From: Nepenthes gracilis
Lineage: Eukaryota; Streptophyta; Magnoliopsida; Caryophyllales; Nepenthaceae
Length of the DNA stretch: 64,000 nt
NCBI GenBank assembly: GCA_033239525.1
Contig: BSYO01000003.1
Coordinates: forward strand, 1,172,001 to 1,236,000
Reading direction: 5' to 3'
Made by a program: the position numbers and the translations under genes. A model generated the notes under the pieces. The model was not told where the DNA came from and did not search any database. It was given only the letters and a program-made list of their open reading frames with translations. Each line of letters begins with the position of its first letter. Position 1 is the stretch's first letter. Below are positions 1 through 11,989 of this stretch, one piece after another.

Positions 1-32
1 CCTTTAATTATTTTCTTTTCTCATTTTCTCCC

Positions 33-378
33 TGGGTTGTTTGGTTTGTTTCCTTAGAGAATCCCGTTCCTGGGTTCCCGTTTTTCTGTTACAAGACCCC
101 GTTCTGGTTTGTTTACATTGGTTGTTTGGCAAGGCATTAGCATGTGTGGAAGAACTTCCCGTTTTTCTTAATTTCCCGTTCCGCATATATATATTGTTGG
201 CACTTAGAAGGGAAATCAATATTCTAATTCTCTCTCTCCTGCGGTTCTTCTCTCCCTCTTCCCTCTCCCTTTTTCCCTCTCCTTCCCTCTTACTCAGCAC
301 AAATCATGCATTCCTCCTCGAGAACTCCCCTTCCGTTGCGTTCTTCATCATCAACGACGGCGACACATGGCGATTGCA
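33..378 (+). repeat. left (5') LTR of the gene-capturing element
   Basis: Begins TGGGTTGTTTGG and ends CGATTGCA, giving TG...CA ends over 346 bp, just ahead of the PBS. It contains the CT-rich tract at ~230-295 shared with the right LTR. The two copies differ by many small indels, so the element is old. Confidence 0.6.
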
Positions 379-383
379 TTAAA

Positions 384-401
384 TGGTGCTTTCATTGAGA
401 G
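384..401 (+). promoter_or_regulatory. primer binding site
   Basis: TGGTGCTTTCATTGAGAG lies five bases after the LTR end. Its reverse complement ends in GCACCA, as expected of a tRNA 3' end with CCA. This distance and TGG start are standard for plant LTR retrotransposons; I did not assign the tRNA. Confidence 0.6.
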
Positions 402-437
402 AAATGCGAGAGGAGATCGGCACACAAGCTCTCCGCA

Positions 438-620
438 TTGTCCAACGAGATGAAGGCTCTCCGGCAAGCTACCGACCGATTTGATGCCCGCATGTCCTCA
501 CAAGCCGAACAAACGACCGCACCAAACTCCGCTCATCCATGGCGAACTCCAGCTCCATCCACCCTCGAGCAAGACACTATACGGTCGGTAAACCCTTCAA
601 CTTCATCACCGATTTCGATT
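438..620 (+). pseudogene. possible gag N-terminal remnant
   Basis: An open frame starts at 438 and reads to 806. Its first ~45 residues are polar and rich in Ala, Gln, Arg, Thr and Pro (MSNEMKALRQATDRF...), which resembles the N-terminus of plant retrotransposon gag proteins. A second ATG frame from 403 overlaps it and stops at 484. After ~620 the composition turns Ser/Phe/Ile-rich and no gag core or zinc knuckle follows. The assignment rests on position just after the PBS and on composition only. Confidence 0.3.
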
Positions 621-1872
621 TCCACCTTTGCTAATTTTTTCTCAAAATATCCTTACTTCAACTACTATCCAATCGCTTCCTCCGTTTCTATCCACACAAA
701 ATCGGCATTCATTGTACCGCTAACCGGTTGGGTTCTCCAAAAGAGAAGGACTCGAATCGAAATTAGATTCACATGTGTCACCTTTTTTCGAGGAGCTACC
801 TCTTAGGAGAAAAGCTTCCTCCATCACTTTGAACTTGCAAAATCCATACATAAGACCGGGCGGCTTCCCTCTCTACAAATTCCTCTTTAATTTCCACTCC
901 ATTTCTAAGACTCACATCTTACGAATACCACACACATCTATAAAATTCCGCAAAATTTCCTTACCCCACACCCCTTCGCGAATTACCGATGAAGAACTCG
1001 ATTACGCACTAATGGTATCACCAAACACACGGATTGTGGTTACACAAAAAGGTCTTGTTCCAAATACGGAGGCCGCCTACGGTGGTGCTGAAACTCCAAC
1101 GGATCCGTTTCCCAAAACCATCCACCACCATCTCCCTGGCCATTTTGTTTCCAGAATTGGGTTAGGGGTTCCCCCAACCATACATCTTCAGGCCTTGGAG
1201 GGTCCTCTTAGCTTGTAAATTACTCCAAGGAGTCGTTTATGGCCATCCTGTTGTTGTTTCGGTGGATGGGCCTGAAGAAGGCTTGGCAACACCAACTGCA
1301 GACAATGGGATACTTCACGCAGTGAGGTCACCATGGTGGTTGGAGATTAAGGATGGAGAAATGAGCCACAGGTGAAGTTGAGTGAAAATAATGCTATACG
1401 TCAAGAGTAATGCGAGCCTTAGGAGGTTTCATGCCTTTTGAAGAATTGAAAGAGATGTTGTTTCCATTTTTCGACGCCCCTTTTTCCACCACTAGTTCGC
1501 TGCCAAGAAATTACAATTTCCGGAAGGCTGGAGCAAGTTTTAATGATTAGGTCGAGTAGCACTCAACATGGCAATTGAGTTTAAGCACGGGGTTCCCGTG
1601 CGTGCTAAATGGGCAAACTACGCCGTGCACTTAGCCGGTTAATCAACTCTCATCTACATGTTGTAGGTCTTCAAATTCGTGCAAAGACAGGACATGCATT
1701 TGATGATACCTCTTGGGAAATTGTAGGTGTAATGGCCAAAATGTAAATAAGTTTACAAACAATTTGCTCTGTTCCTCATTGCCAAAGAGGCGGGTCTTGG
1801 AGTGGGAATGTATACCTGCCCTCCTCCAACCTGGACTGGTGAAGAGTGTTACAACATGGGAGTTCAACCGCA
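621..1872. other. element interior, no recognised gene
   Basis: Moderate-GC sequence with short open frames (for example 775-1218 +, 147 aa) that I could not match to any family. Local coding-like runs such as GHPVVVSVDGPEEGLA near 1240-1290 hint at further captured exons, but no domain is identifiable. Confidence 0.4.
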
Positions 1873-2506
1873 AGTAGTAAGGAAATGGACCCTTGGTTTG
1901 TAGCTGAAAAAAAAAGCCATGTCGAAAGGAGCATTAGTCGTGTCCGCAGCCCATTAAGTGTTTGGCATTATTGCGGAGCAGTTGATTGAAAAGATAAAAT
2001 CCAAGAGATACAAAGCAGCAATCATCCGAATTGATAGCCCTGGAGGTGATGCTCTTGCTTCTGATTTGATGTGGAGGAGATCAGACTTCTTGCAACCTCA
2101 ATCCCTGTTATTGCTTTAATGTCAGACGTGGCTGCTAGTGGAGGTTACTAATGGCAATGGCAGCGGGAACCGTTTGGCAGAAAATCTTACGTTAACAGGC
2201 TCAATTAGTCAAGGAAGTTTAATTTGGGAAATCTGTATGAAAAGATGGGTTTCAACAAAGAGATTTTATCAAGGGGAAAGTATGCTGAGTTTCCTGCTGC
2301 TGAACAGCGACCTTTCAGACCAGATGAAGCAGATCTCTTTGCCAAGTCTGCAGAATACGCATACAAATTATTTCGAGATAAAGCAACTTATTCGAGATCA
2401 ATGCCGGTAGATAAGATGGAGGATAATGCACAAGGAAGAGTATGGACTGGTACTGATTGCCATGGACTCATTGATGCTATTGGTGGGATGTCTCGTGCTG
2501 TTGCTC
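1873..2506 (+). pseudogene. SPPA: SppA-type plastid signal peptide peptidase (protease IV) fragment
   Basis: Several frames together match the C-terminal half of plant chloroplast SppA, a light-inducible thylakoid-associated serine protease with a Ser/Lys dyad. Recognisable runs in order are RKWTLGL (~1878), IIAEQLIEKI (~1971), AAIIRIDSPGGDALASDLMW (~2015-2075), SDVAASGGY (~2121-2150, the catalytic-serine motif), AENLTLTGSI, NLYEKMGFNKEILSRGKYAE, LFRDKATYSRSMPVDKM (~2370-2415), AQGRVWTGTD and GLIDAIGGMSRAV (~2464-2500). A one-base loss after SGGY shifts the frame into a stop, and further frameshifts lie near 1925, 2085 and 2200. About 630 bp read without intron-like gaps, suggesting a cDNA-derived copy. 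The N-terminal half and C-terminus are absent. It sits between the two LTRs of a retroelement, so capture is likely. It cannot encode an active protease. Confidence 0.85.
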
Positions 2507-3044
2507 AAGGGTTACTGCCGTTACCATGCCCCTTCTCTCAAATGGGGAGGCTCTCAGGGCTGCTGTTTCAAGTCATCTATGGTCTGTTGGGACCATACTG
2601 GAAATGGATTGGCCTCCAATTGCGTTTTTTTCTTCTCCTGGGAACAGCTATACAAACTGATTACACTATAAATGCCCGGGTAGATAGAGTTCACCATTTT
2701 GGGGGGTACCACAATAGTGCCAACCCTCATTTCACAACCAGATGTATCTATCAATCATCTTCATTGGGGGCCAAACAGCGTTTTTATTGATGCTTCTTAT
2801 ATGGGAACTTTCTACCTGGGGTACAACTTACTACCCATTAATCTTTTTATTTTTGAAAACATTAGTGGACTTCTTGCTTTCCTCCTATACACACCGGCTG
2901 CTTCTATATTGAACCTCACAATGCTTGATTATGCCAATGGATTATTTTTCCCTCAATCTTATATATTTTTGTGATTAGTTATGGGATTTAGTTGCATTTT
3001 TTTTCGTTGATTTCATGTTCAATTTTTTAATAGAATACTTATCC
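2507..3044. other. element interior downstream of the SppA fragment
   Basis: SppA similarity stops abruptly near SRAVA. The next ~150 bp look coding-like in the + strand (NGEALRAAVSSHLW around 2540-2590) but I do not recognise the family, so it may be a second captured fragment. 2800-3044 becomes AT-rich. Confidence 0.35.
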
Positions 3045-3300
3045 TGGGTTGTTTGATACCCCGTTCCTGGGTTTGTTTTTGTTTCTGGTTGTTTGAAGGC
3101 CCCCGTGGAAGAATTTCCCGTTTCCCGTTTTCTTAATTTGTCTCGGTCAGGAAATCAATATTCTAATTCTCTCTCTCCTGCGTCTTACTCCCCTCTCCCT
3201 GTTCTTCTCTCCCTCTTCCCTCTCCCTTTTCCCTCTCCTTCCCTCTTACTCAGCACAAATCTTATCCTCTGCAGAACTTTAGCGTTCTTCATCATTAATT
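3045..3300 (+). repeat. right (3') LTR, truncated
   Basis: Repeats the left LTR from CCTGGGTTGTTTG through the CT tract and ACTCAGCACAAATC to CGTTCTTCATCAT, then stops where unit A begins (TCTCTCTCGTTTAGCTTCC). The last ~80 bp present in the left LTR are missing. Confidence 0.55.
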
Positions 3301-4379
3301 GAGTCTCTCTCGTTTAGCTTCCATCTTATTTAAGCCCATTAATTGATTTACTATATATATTATTTATTTATTTTCTGATTTGATATCTTCATCAAAAAAT
3401 ATTAAATTTAATTGACAGAATAGATAAAAGGTATAATAAATTCAAACATGCTTTTGGATAGATTAGAATAGTTACTCGGAGCAGTAACGGTCACAAGCAC
3501 TTACCAAAAAAAGAAAAAAAAAGGTAACGGTCACAATTAACATAAATATATTGTTTGAAATATATAATTATTAACATTACCAAGTCTTCTCATAATAAAA
3601 GCCCTGTAGTGTTGTTATTTCGGATTGTCAGGTTCATACGAATATAAAACAGAATAATTTTGTTTCGGCCAAGCACAGCACGTTGCCCACTTGTGTTGAG
3701 TCGGGCCGAGCGGCACTGGTTTAGGCACAACTGTAAGAGACAAAATTAAAAAAATAGATAAAAAAATAAAATTTTATAAATTATTTTTTTAAAAATTTTT
3801 ATATTTTATTTATTTTATTAAATATTTTTAATACTATAATTTATGAAAATAAAAAAATTACATCTAAAAATTTATTTATTTTTAAACTTTGCTTATATTT
3901 TCACATATATCGCTACCATCGTTTTCGAGGTTATTACCTTCACAAGAATTCAAAATAATCAGATTTCTGATACGATCTTTTTTATCTAACTAATCATTAC
4001 AAAAGATACACATTTCTATATTTTTGATATCATTCTACTTCTTCTTTTATCAACTAATTGAACTCCAATGATAAATATTGATTTTAATTACATAATACTT
4101 ATTGGTAGGATTAAGAAATCTCATATTATTAATATAAGTATGAAAAAGGTGTACTCATTAACCTTTTACTATTTTAGAATCTTGAATTTTGTTTGGCTAT
4201 TTGTGAAGTTGGAAATGTGGTTGAAATATAAATAGTAAAAAATTTCAGCCAATATTATATTTTTATTAATCGATTAAATTTTATTTTGAGTTTGCACCAA
4301 AAAAGTAAATCTTATCTACCCAAAAGTCCTAGACCACCTCTACTATTGCTACACATTTTTGCTACTGGAGTGAACAATT

Positions 4380-5320
4380 TTTGTAAGATGTGAACCCTAA
4401 AATTTACTTTAATGATATTAAATTTAAGTAAATTGATAAATTATCAATATAATTTATGGGTTCAAGTTAAAAAAATATAATCTTTGATCAAAGTGGTTTA
4501 GATTTGAGTAACATTTTGACGTACATTTTATCAATGTATAAGTATATTTTATATAGAATTGTTGTACCTGAAATGCACTTATTGGGGCTCTTGTGTAGGC
4601 ATAAAGAAGTCCATGTATATGATTCAGGATTGACAGATACATATGTACTAGTCTATTATATAAATACATTTTGGATCGATTCTACTCATTTTTCGATAAA
4701 TTTTGATAGAAGAGAGACAAAGACAAGAGAGAACAGGATAGAAGAATAGAGAGAAAAAATAAAAAAAGTGAATCCAAATTAACTTTAGGAGAATTCAATT
4801 TAGTTTGTAATAAATTAAAGCTAAGACAAGTTCATCTAATGTAAAGTACAAATATTAAAAATTTATTCCAATGATATAAAACTTAAATAAATTGATGTCA
4901 TTTTGAGGTTAATTGTGAATTCTGATACCAAATTGAGTTAGGTTTGAATGGCACCTAACATGTAACTAACCCATGTATAAATATGTTTTAGGCAAAATAG
5001 TTATACCTAAAGTGTACTTATATGACACTCTTGTGTGTTTAAATCAAAATATCGATGCCCGATACAAGCTTGTGTAAGTGCTCTTGCAAAGTACAGATTT
5101 TTCCTTTGTGTATGAATTGTGCTTAACTGTTGTATATGTATCAATTTATTATAAACGAGTCTTGTGGACAATTTAAGTATTTTTTATTGAGTTTTGAGAT
5201 AAGAGAGAGAAAAGGAATGAAAAAAGAGAGAGAAGAATAGAGAGAAGGAAGGAGATGGTGAATTTGAAGAGAATTCGATCTAATTTTAAATAAATTTAAA
5301 TGAAGATAAGTGTATTTAAA
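4380..5320 (+). repeat. tandem pair of ~460-bp cassettes (unit A)
   Basis: Two diverged copies (~4380-4845 and ~4846-5320) share the same order of landmarks: an AAAATTTA/TTAATGATAT leader, TTGAGTAAC or TTGAGTTAG, a CTGAAATGCACTT-type line, CTCTTGTGT, a TATTATATAAATAC TATA-like site, a purine block (GAGAGACAAAGACAAGAGAG or GAGAGAGAAAAGGAATG), a GAGAATTCAAT-type line and TAAAGCTAAGACAAGT. Such cassettes recur at 11990-13560, 35450-36500, 53940-54870 and, inverted, at 43080-43400. They could be LTRs of a small non-autonomous element; no coding potential is visible. Confidence 0.6.
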
Positions 5321-5659
5321 TATTTTTTTTATGGTTGATATTTTTAAAAATACATGAACAATTCTTGTTTAAATACTCATATATATAATATTTTATACTC
5401 TATGTGATTTTACTTTGTATGCATATCAATTCATTTTCATTTCATAAAATTTTAGAAAGCTCATTTCTTAAATTCATAGAAATCATATTTAAATTTTAAA
5501 ATTTTAGTATAAATATTTTTAGAGGTCATCAAATTTCATATTTATGTTTCTACACGTCATCAACATCAACACATTTATCCCTGCATGTTCTTTTTCTATA
5601 AAAAATTTGATGAAAATTTTACTTTGATTTTAATGAGTAATTACTTTATCTAGCTTGAG

Positions 5660-5661
<2 letters not shown>

Positions 5662-5690
<29 letters not shown>
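5662..5690. repeat. (AT)n microsatellite
   Basis: About 14 uninterrupted AT dinucleotides. The matching place in unit D (~55215) has a much shorter run. Confidence 0.9.
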
Positions 5691-5693
<3 letters not shown>

Positions 5694-7205
5694 TTTTATA
5701 TAGTATTTTTAATTGTGACTAAATAATAATCATTATATAGAAAGATGAAATATATTTAAACATATATTAATATATTATTTGTAAAGAAAAAAATAAACTT
5801 AACTTCCATGGGCCAGAAAGTAGCAATTGACCATAATTATAGGAAATAATATATAGTTAGTTTACGCAAGGATTGTGAATAGTGGAAAATGTAATATATA
5901 ATTATTACCATTACCAAATCTTCTCAACATGATGTATCAATCTCTAATGAATGGTCAATTGGAACGGACGATTCAAATTTTAGAGGATATACTAAAAGTT
6001 TCAATTTTAAAAATAAAAAAATTGGGATGATTATTTATTGCTATCTTAGTTTGGCTACAACAACTGTTATCATATATACATTGGTATACCTTATTTCGAA
6101 GTATTTTATAAAAAAAATATCAATTTTCAATTCTTTAGGAAGAAAATAGAGATAGGAGACTTTTAAACTAGAGGTAAGTGGGTTAAATAGTGTCATTTGA
6201 TCTCAATTATAGAAGCTAATATTTAATCAGCCCGCCTACAGGTCGTGAATGGTGGTATATGGCATTTGATTTTATTAAAATAATTATAATTTAAATTTTA
6301 ATATTTGACTTTTATTGGTAAGGTTATCATCGATCTTTAGGTCTTGTACGTTTGAAAAATTTTTACATTTTGTAATTTTTTATAAGTTTAAACAATTTTA
6401 GCATGTCCTATGTTCATATATTTAATATGCGATTTTTCGTATGTTTTATCGCAAGTTCGATATTATCAACATTTTGGTATTTAATCAAAGATATCGTTTT
6501 TTGCATGTTCATTCTCTATATCCTAATACCATTATAGGATAATATTATTACAGGTTTTACGGATAATATTATTAGTGCCTAAAATATATACTGTCACTAA
6601 TCTTTTATTATTAAAAGTCAATTTTTTATAATTATATTTTCTATAGCTAATTTCATTGATTGCTAAGTTTTGATTTTTAAATAAACTAACTATTAGGGCG
6701 GTTGTCTTCTTAACTTTTTACATTTTAGAAGAAAGTTTTGCAGTGAATAGTAGCACAATTGCTTTATTGACTTTACTATTTTTTTCAATTTTATATAAAA
6801 AGTAGTAAGTTAAATGATGAGAAATATAGTATACTTGTGTGAATATCCCGAAGATGAGAAATTTAGTATACTTTATTTTGTAAAGTGATGTATTAGTTTA
6901 ATTTCTATTTGGTCCTAATTTTCATCATTCCTCTAAAACACCAAAGCATTCACCATAAAGACAAATGTAATTTGCAACAATTAATAAATTATATTTAATA
7001 TTGAGCTTACATATATTATTAGAACGATATAAACATATTTAGGCTATGAAAGTAATTTAAAAAAAATTATAAATTCATATAACAGATGCATTCATCATGT
7101 AGTATAGGGTTGTAGGATGCATATATTTAATATACCAAAATTAATAATAAAAAAAGTTTTATACACTCAGAATCTTTTTTTTAAAAAAAAGTATTCATAA
7201 TTGAA

Positions 7206-8905
7206 CATACTTTACAAATAACCTTTAATTGTTCAACTTTAGCTGTTGTAAGTTCTGTCCCTTCGATCATATCCAATTTTTCTTCACTAACTCTTTCTCG
7301 CTCAAAACACTAAATTAGTAAACAAAGAGCTAATCGGATTACACAGTCAACTAGTCCTTCCCTAAGGCAAGTCCTCCTTCCAACTCCAAATGGGATATAC
7401 TTATAGTTGTAGCATACATTAACATTTATACCATGGAATCTTTCAGTCTAGGAAGTTGTTAGATCCTCTCATGAATTGGGATCTATGTGAATTGCCCATG
7501 CATTACCCAATAGCAAGGTTTCTTGTGGTATTTTGAATTCAACAATTTCACAATCTTGAGATAACACATATGGTACTAAAAGTAGTGTCATGGGATACAA
7601 TCGAAAAGTTTCAAATAATATATTATTAAGGTATTGCAATTTTGAAAGATCTAATTCTTCTATTAATCGATATTCTTTCATATGTGTATTAATTTCATTT
7701 TTAGCATTGTATAATTCTTTTGGATGGCAAAGTAATAGTGATATCACCCATTCTATTGTATTTGATGTGGTATTATGTCTTACAATTAGTATATTCTGTA
7801 TAAAAGATGAAATTTTTAATTAAAAAATAAAAGCAAGCAGCATATATTTTTTAAAAAATATTTTTAACTTGTATCTGCTTTAACAAAATAATTAAAAAAA
7901 TCCTGTAATTTCTTATTTATTTCCTTTCTTTTTGATGTGATATTAGGCAGCCACTAGACATTTCTAACACTTGTATAACCAAATGAGCTATCCCTTACTA
8001 GCACGGTCGAGGCTTCTTAAGGTAAAACTTGTAGATATTAGCCTCATCACTGGACGTTTTTGGGTGGGAAGGGAAAGTGGGTGGTGGCATGAAGGATTAG
8101 GATGGATGCCCACTTCAAATATGATCTTATGAGAATTACATAGTAGTTCATGATCCCAAATGGAATACTTTCATTCCTATCCCTATGAGGCTACATCATA
8201 TAGTCCATTTGTATGATAGTCTAAAAAATAGCTAGTCGGAGAGTCAAATTTTCTCACCACCACAAAGCCTTTAATGGTGATATTAGACTAAAATTTTGAT
8301 TCCAACTACTACAATGACAATAAATAGTCAATTATAGTATGCTTATAATTATATATTCTTCTTTTTATGATTAAATGTTGAAGAAAAGTATCAATTCTCC
8401 CAAAAAGTTTCTTAATCCTATTCTCGAATCCCTAATAGTCGATTATTTTTAAAATAGGTATAAAATTCGCAGGATTTAATGTCCCATTGTATTTATGAAT
8501 CAATTAACCATATCTGTAAACTCTATTGCTTCGTAAGAATTATGCCTATAATATTTCTTTTCCGCTAACATCATCACCATTACATGAAACACTAGTTCAC
8601 TAAACAAAGGTCTCAATTCTACCTCAACCTTGCTAGTAGAGTTGTTTTGCCTTGACTTTTGATAAAAGTTCCCAAGCTACTTCTTTATTTCCTCTCTTCT
8701 GACATCTACAAATTTTAAAAGCTGAGGCGATGAAAAGATCTCGGTAGTGATTGCCTTTGTAAGTCTTCGCCAGTGCTCCCAAAATGGGGCCCTGCCAACG
8801 GTAGTGAAATTGTAGCCGATATGCTTGCTCGCGATTTGGAAGGGGCAATTGGCAAAGATGATATCTAACAATATGATTATAACCATTTTTCCTTCACCAA
8901 ACATT
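7206..8905 (-). pseudogene. CYP81-like cytochrome P450 pseudogene, copy A
   Basis: A 5'-truncated two-exon P450 relic on the minus strand. Exon 1 (8905 to ~8258) starts mid-protein at a run matching DIIFANCPFQIASKHIGYNF and continues through HWRRL (C-helix) and EIFSSPQLLKFVDVRR. The N-terminal anchor, proline hinge and start codon are missing. A ~460-bp intron separates exon 2 (~7795-7206), with a decayed I-helix (VRHNTTSNTIEW), K-helix ETFR, heme loop PFGVGRRTC followed by LREGL instead of PGE, and stops replacing Trp residues. Plant CYP81 enzymes are ER-bound monooxygenases of isoflavonoid, lignan and glucosinolate pathways; this copy is dead. It is nearly identical to copy D, including the same 5' truncation. 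Confidence 0.85.
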
Positions 8906-11900
8906 TCAGCACGTATCTACTAAGTGTGAGGTTACACAAAGTTGTGTCTCTAAGGTCCGGTTTGACTTCAAAGGATATTGTTTTTACTTCAAATCGTATC
9001 ATTTTTTACTCCTCTTGATCTCAACTAATTATTTAATTTTTTTTTAGCAAAAGTAATTCTTTAAACTTATTTTTTAAATAACTGTCTAACCCTTTAATTA
9101 ATTATTTCATATAGCCTACCCAACAAACATTAGCTTATAGGTATAACAGACTAGAAAATTTATTCATTTATTTCATCCATTTATGAGTGATTTCTTTTTT
9201 CTTTTTAATCTTTTAGGGTTTAGATGATTACAGACAATTATAAGAATGAAATCATTCAGTATTTAATTCAATTTATCACATTTTAACCTACAAAAACTAA
9301 TCAATATCAATTATGAAAATAATTAAGAGCAAAATAACCATCAAATTCATCATTATATTTACATAATTGATCAGCAGTATAAATAACATGATATTTCAAA
9401 AGCAAGTCTGTTAGCATGATATAATATTTCTATAGCAAGTGAATGTATTGTTTGATTTAATTTAATAATAAATATATATATATATATATATGCATGCACT
9501 ATTTGTTGGCAATAAAATAAGCCGAATTGAACTGAAAAATGATATGTTGATGGTGAAACAAAGTGCCCAAAACAAGCAAAGATGATCTTAGGTGATAATG
9601 ATGAGTTGTATAGGGGCTTTGGTTTATAAGTATAACCTATAACCGCCGCTTGCCTCGGGTTTAATTTAAAAAGTAAAATATTAACATATTGAGAGCATAT
9701 ATTTATTATTTTGTTTAATAAGTTAGATTATATTACTAGTTTTAAATATTATAACTCATGTAATTTAAATTTTATAAATTTAAATAAATATTACTTTTTA
9801 TGTAATTTCTAATTGACTTGATATATTATTGGTTCTTTAAATATGAACATTTAAATGATTTGTATATTTATCAGTTTATATGTTTTATGTGCAACTCTCA
9901 CATTAATTTTATGAAAAAGAAAGATGGTGAAGCATTCCTTTTCATATGAATTTGAATGCTTCGTTACACTGCAAATGCAGCACTAGAATCTTTCATTAGA
10001 GAAATTTTAATACAATAAAATTTTCTCTTTCATAATCCCCGAAAGTAATCAAGAAGAAAGTGAAATGAAAGGGAGACAAAAAATCCCATTCCCCTTCGTC
10101 ATGGCACCCTCCAAGGTGGTAAAAAAATTTTCATATCAAATAACAAAAAATAATTCTAAATTATTTTGTATTTTTAGAATATATTATGTAAATGGAATAA
10201 AATGATATAAATAGATTTATATGCCCATCTCATATGGGATGACTTGAGAACTTTTATTATTTTTAAATTATTATAAAAGAGATGTGAAATACTTTTGCTT
10301 CTTTTTTTTTTCTCCCCCGAAAAAAGTATATTTACAGAGTGAGAAAATTAAAAGCAAAGTATTAGAGAAATATAATTATAGTATGGATCTAAATTATAAT
10401 TTCATATGTCAATATATTATGTAACACTTTAATATTTTAATTTAAATTTATTAGACTCTTGAGTCGAGATGGTAATTAATGAAGACGATTAATGCACAAT
10501 TAATTATAAAATAATTTAGGTTAATTTTGTATTAAGATTAGGTATGTCGAATTTTTGATACAATTAAAAGGACATTTTAATAATTTTTTTATTGACAATC
10601 AATAATTATTTTTAATATCGTAAAAAACTAATTAGAACTTAGGATAATAATATTATAGATTTGCATATTTAGGTGGCTGCAATTAATAAAATAAAAATTA
10701 ATTAAATTAATTAAATTAATATTATTTATCTTAAATAAAATAATTTTTCAAAATCCAAAATTCGTCCCCCAAACAAAAGGGCTTAGCTTCAGCCCCCTTC
10801 TCTAATTTGATCGCGGCAGCTATGAGTTTCCCAAATTAAAGTCACGACTCTCCCTCTCCATTGACTCAGTCGACCCCCTGTCTTCCTTCGTCAAATGTCT
10901 AACAGCACACAGAGATAATCCTTACTTATTACAATTTAATAATTTAAAAAAAAAAAAGCGTGCAACTAAAATTTCTCACTTAGCACATCTTTTAAAAGAT
11001 TACGTGATAAGATTGGATTGGATAAACATTTATGGAATAAGTATTTGGCTGCTTTTCTTTGATTCTCGGCTGTCACATGAAGGAAAAGGAGGGATCATAT
11101 GGAGAATTGATAGGACTATGAATATTGATGCATTTTGGGGCATTTCGAGAAAAGAAAGGGAATAAGCTGACCGCCATTGTTGAACAGTTGCTGCTGCAAC
11201 AGTATTGCCGTAAGCTGCCGCGATAAGTTGATTGTCATTTTTATACTGTGAAATGCATAATATAACTTTTTATTACGGGATGGGGTTTTTATTTTTAAGG
11301 TGCTGGTAATCGAGTGCTAAAATTATTTAAATAAGTATTGAAACTCGCATATTTGTTTTGGCGGTGATGATAAATAACTCCCGACTCGTCCGTCTACGTC
11401 TCAAATTGATGCACTTTTATCTGCCAGGTTATCGAGAATGATTCTCGATGCATTAACTGCTGGAAAAAAGTGTTATTTAAAGTCACTTTTTAGAGATAAA
11501 AGAGTTGGTAATTTGCCAAGCGGTTTAAAAGAATGATTGTAATCACATATAATGCTCTGCCAATAATATATGAGTAGTTGCCAACCACCTAGCTCCTAAG
11601 TGACACCACATTCGTGAGAATTCTTTTTAAAAGTTAGAATTTACAGCGTCTTAGAATTTTTTATGATTTTTATTAAGAATTATAATTAAAAATCGTTACA
11701 AAGTTTTAACAAAATTACGAAGAATATAAATTAAATTCTTAAGAAATTTATTTTAGGATTAGTTAAATTATACTTCTCCTTGTATAGATTTAGGTTCTCC
11801 ACTTTTGACAAATATGAATAATCAAAAGCAAATGAAGAAGTTTAATCAAAGATGCAGCCTCAACTAGTTTTTTCCGTGTGTTTTTCAGCAGTAGTGACCT

Positions 11901-11944
11901 TGGTATGATGGAAAGAGACGGTCATCACGTACCATATACTTAAA
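8906..11944. other. AT-rich region upstream of pseudogene A, no gene seen
   Basis: Just upstream of the truncated exon is ~350 bp shared with unit D but not with B or C; 9250-9470 then matches 41520-41700 of unit C. 9900-10420 matches 27850-28430 (B) and 43570-44000 (C). A slightly GC-richer patch at 10760-10910 has no usable frame. The end (11740-11940) is the conserved unit-end block. Confidence 0.5.
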
Positions 11945-11989
11945 GGGAGAAACAAAATAAGGTAAAATTGTCATACTAATTTCCAAACT

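Larger units (their letters stand above)
33..3300 (+). mobile_element. LTR retrotransposon remnant carrying captured host gene fragments
   Basis: Two related ~250-350 bp blocks (33-378 and 3045-3300) lie in direct orientation around ~2.7 kb. Both open with CCTGGGTTGTTTG and share a CT-rich tract and CTTACTCAGCACAAATC. The left block ends in CA and is followed by a plausible primer binding site at 384-401, then a weak gag-like start. No protease, integrase or reverse transcriptase is visible inside. Instead the interior holds an SppA protease fragment (1873-2506) and unidentified sequence. I infer a non-autonomous LTR element that picked up host transcript sequence. The right LTR lacks its last ~80 bp, and no target duplication can be tested because the left flank is at the window edge. 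Confidence 0.6.
3301..11945. repeat. tandem unit A of the CYP81-pseudogene array
   Basis: From 3305 (TCTCTCGTTTAGCTTCCATC) this runs parallel to unit D from ~46472 with only scattered differences, once the insertions in D are skipped. It is more distantly parallel to unit C from ~34400. Order within the unit: AT-rich leader, a pair of ~460-bp cassettes, AT-rich sequence, minus-strand P450 pseudogene, AT-rich upstream region, conserved unit-end block at ~11740-11940. No LTR element interrupts it, so it preserves the uninterrupted state of unit D. Confidence 0.75.

Noticed and set aside
4454..4749. Tyr/Ile-rich frames on both strands in the cassette region
   Set aside because: Not maintained in frame in the paralogous cassettes of units C and D; AT-rich chance frames.
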